This document shows, piece by piece, positions 62,601 through 64,000 of a DNA stretch of 64,000 bases. Source of the DNA: Arhodomonas sp052060015 (lineage in GTDB: Bacteria; Pseudomonadota; Gammaproteobacteria; Nitrococcales; Nitrococcaceae); NCBI RefSeq assembly GCF_052060015.1, contig NZ_JBPODZ010000011.1, forward strand, positions 13,977-77,976, in the 5' to 3' direction. The position numbers and the translations under genes are program-made. Each line of letters begins with the position of its first letter. Within the stretch, counting starts at the first letter, position 1. The notes beneath the pieces are model-generated. The model had not been told where the DNA came from, ran no database searches, and was given only the letters and a program-made list of their open reading frames with translations.

Positions 62601-63451
62601 CCCTGGCCCTCCCGTGCCGAGAAGTCCACGAGCGTGTGGTCACCCCATCCGCCCGTGGGGTGTTGGCGCTTCCGGTCATCCGGCGGCGGATCTGCCGACC
62701 AGGACTCGCGCCAGTGCTCATCCGGGCCAAAGAACGTGGCGGTCTGCATTACGTACGGCGTCCCCTCCTTGCTGCGTGCGCGTACGTAGCGAGCGTAGCG
62801 CCCCACGCCGGCCTGTAGATCCTCGGCCGGTATGCCTGCCTTCCGCCGGGCCCTCCAGGCCTTTAACGCCTTCGCTTTCGGGTTCCCGCCGTCCCGTTTC
62901 GGGTACAGCGACCAAGCCTGCTCGAACTCCTCGGGGTAGGCCGCTCGGTTCGGTCCGGATCGTTTGGCCTCCTCGCCGGCCCCGGAAGGGGCCGAAGTAG
63001 TTCCCTTCCCTTCCATTCCCTTCCCTTCCCCCATTGAGTCATCAGTGATTGTTCCGTGATCGTTCACTGAATCCTCAGTGAGCGGGGGGCAGCTGTCGCC
63101 GGGGGCGCCGTCCCATGCGATCTCCCGGGTGGCGATCTCGCTAGGTCGGGGGCGGTTTACGCGCTGGTGCCGCTGGAACGTGGGAATGTGACCATACCGC
63201 TTCCCATCGGAGCCGGTGCCGAGCCGAATGAACCCGATGGCTGCGAGCCGAGTGAGGGATTCCTGAACGCTCACTGAGTCTTCACGGAGCGGGCAACACG
63301 CGGCCTTTACGAGCTTCGGATTCGCGTTGAAGTAGCCCTCATCATCCGCATAGTTGAGCAGCGCCGCCGCCAGCATGTGGGTTTCCGGCGGAAGTTCGCT
63401 CAGGTCCTCGTGCGTCCAGAATCCAGGCTTGATGGTGCGTATCCTGCCCAT
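62597..63451 (-). CDS. Phage replication initiator-like protein
   Basis: A 284-residue protein that heads the replication operon. The N-terminal part (RIRTIKPGFWTHEDLSELPPETHML) is a winged-helix-type start seen in phage replication proteins, followed by a long acidic and Gly-rich low-complexity linker (DSMGEGKGMEGKG) and a C-terminal region with YPEEFEQAWSLYPKRDGGNPKAKALKAWRA, a motif I know from phage replication and helicase-loader proteins. The direct overlap with dnaB supports an initiator/loader role like lambda O. Start 63451 has GGGGAGGGGC upstream. Confidence 0.7.
   Translation of the reverse strand: MGRIRTIKPGFWTHEDLSELPPETHMLAAALLNYADDEGYFNANPKLVKAACCPLREDSVSVQESLTRLAAIGFIRLGTGSDGKRYGHIPTFQRHQRVNRPRPSEIATREIAWDGAPGDSCPPLTEDSVNDHGTITDDSMGEGKGMEGKGTTSAPSGAGEEAKRSGPNRAAYPEEFEQAWSLYPKRDGGNPKAKALKAWRARRKAGIPAEDLQAGVGRYARYVRARSKEGTPYVMQTATFFGPDEHWRESWSADPPPDDRKRQHPTGGWGDHTLVDFSAREGQG
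63042..63081. repeat. Inverted/direct TCACTGA repeats inside the initiator gene (origin candidate)
   Basis: TCAGTGA at 63042-63048 and the perfect inverted repeat TCACTGA-ATCC-TCAGTGA at 63064-63081 lie within the linker region of the initiator gene; another TCACTGA occurs at 63271-63277. Iterons inside the initiator gene are known from lambdoid origins, but the copy number is low. Confidence 0.35.
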
Positions 63452-63667
63452 CAGTCGCCCCTCCCCGCTGGGATCTCCGGCGCGGTCAGGGCGGCGTGGA
63501 CGGCCCGCCCCGGTTCCACAGGTTAAGGCCGTGAGAGGTGGTATTTGCGGCCTTGGGGCTCTGTCGGATCAGTGACTTAAGCGTGGCGACGGCGGGAGCC
63601 GTGTTGTGCCAACTCTACGTTACTGGCGCGTTGATTGAGAGCTGTTGAGTAGCTACCATGCGATGCC

Positions 63668-64000
63668 ATGTTCATACGCGCCTCTCGCTCCCAGGGACGG
63701 ACCTACCTGCGGCTGGTGGAGGGCTACCGGGATGAGAACGGGCGCACCCGTCAGCGCCAGATTGCTCAGCTCGGCCGCGCCGATCAGCTCACCGAGGACA
63801 AGGTCCGCAGCCTGATTCGCGGCTTGCGCCGGCATACGGGGATGCCCGAAGTTCACCCCGAGGCGGTGGGGTTCGATCCGGCCCGCTCGCTGGGGCCGAC
63901 GTGGCTGCTCACCGAGCTTTGGGGCGAGCTGGGCTTCGAGGCGCAGCTGCGGCGGCTGTTTCGCTCCTCCTACCGCGAGTTCGATCTTGAAGCGGTGGTC
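63668..64000 (+). CDS. IS1634-type transposase, N-terminal part (runs off the window)
   Basis: The frame is open from ATG 63668 to the last base (111 codons). The N-terminus MFIRASRSQGRTYLRLVEGY then RDENGRTRQRQIAQLGRADQL is characteristic of IS1634/IS4-like transposases, which begin with a beta-rich domain and the R.RQ..I..LG motif. LTELWGELGFEAQLRRLFRSS follows. The DDE catalytic residues lie beyond the window. It is in opposite orientation to the adjacent replication operon. About 215 bases lie between the initiator gene and this gene and should include the left end of the element, but the inverted repeat could not be identified. Confidence 0.7.
   Translation, partial: MFIRASRSQGRTYLRLVEGYRDENGRTRQRQIAQLGRADQLTEDKVRSLIRGLRRHTGMPEVHPEAVGFDPARSLGPTWLLTELWGELGFEAQLRRLFRSSYREFDLEAVV

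Larger units (their letters stand above)
50649..63667. mobile_element. Phage-derived accessory region (prophage remnant or satellite-like element)
   Basis: From the 3' end of tRNA-Ile2 to the transposase gene, every recognisable gene is phage-like: small membrane proteins, a Q-like late regulator, a small DNA-binding-type regulator with palindromic operators, an HGGxSTG protein, a GNAT-like protein, three large virion or ejection-type proteins, a small terminase subunit, DnaB helicase and a replication initiator. Transcription is mosaic: leftward at 50.9-53.2 kb, rightward at 53.3-59.7 kb, leftward at 59.7-63.5 kb. No integrase, large terminase, portal, capsid or tail gene is visible. The right boundary is unknown because the element may continue beyond the insertion sequence and the window. 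Confidence 0.8.

Overview
The window looks like a GC-rich (roughly two-thirds G+C by eye) gammaproteobacterial chromosome. Several features fit a halophilic or alkaliphilic purple-sulfur-type lineage such as the Ectothiorhodospiraceae: a three-subunit PntAA/AB/B transhydrogenase, a UbiD decarboxylase, MlaA, a DsbD relay, and acidic, Ala/Glu/Asp-rich proteins. This placement is inferred from gene content and codon style, not from a database search.

Layout. 1-1148: tail of a GGDEF protein, translationally coupled to an exported protein of unknown function. 1198-2855: an acrylate-detoxification pair (AcuR repressor with a visible operator, and AcuI reductase). 2872-8153 (minus): a peptide/nickel-type ABC importer operon (binding protein, two permeases, fused double ATPase). 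8284-10743: exonuclease III, then two tandem fibronectin-III-like lipoproteins, one carrying 37 uninterrupted GARCCC hexamers, then a small membrane protein. 10855-15169: UbiD, a ferredoxin-reductase fusion, an alpha/beta hydrolase and MlaA. 15166-17621 (minus): fructosamine kinase family protein, 5'-3' exonuclease, HNH endonuclease. 17840-20763: the pnt operon with promoter and terminator. 20841-23033: a LysR regulator remnant beside a glutathione-dependent formaldehyde oxidation pair. 23177-29673: a small Gly-tailed protein, DUF2390 protein, DnaJ-related protein, PriA, ArgS and a SPOR protein. 29677-34683 (minus): a tightly overlapping operon (NDUFA9-like reductase, Cca, SpeA, GarR-like dehydrogenase). 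34847-40797: a TauE/SafE permease, AroQ-AccB-AccC, and CutA-DsbD-thioredoxin. 40856-43024: groESL with a perfect CIRCE element and terminator. 43051-50446: endonuclease V, a membrane-anchored response regulator, a Sel1 protein, an AmpG-like permease, TrxB, a glutaredoxin-like protein, a second exonuclease III and a glutathione transferase.

A tRNA-Ile2 (CAT) gene at 50573-50648 marks the boundary of an accessory region that fills the rest of the window. This 13-kb block is phage-derived. It holds three small membrane proteins, a sigma-region-4/Q-like regulator, a small basic DNA-binding-type regulator with palindromic operators in its own promoter, a rightward virion or DNA-ejection-protein module (including a 968-aa protein with a SAP-like C-terminus), and a leftward replication operon (initiator, DnaB helicase, small terminase subunit). 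Factor-independent terminators sit between many of its genes. No integrase, large terminase, portal, capsid or tail gene is visible here. The block ends at an IS1634-type transposase that runs off the window, so it is a remnant, a satellite-like element, or half of a larger prophage continuing past base 64000. No CRISPR array, rRNA or riboswitch was recognised, and no gene-free stretch exceeds about 300 bases.
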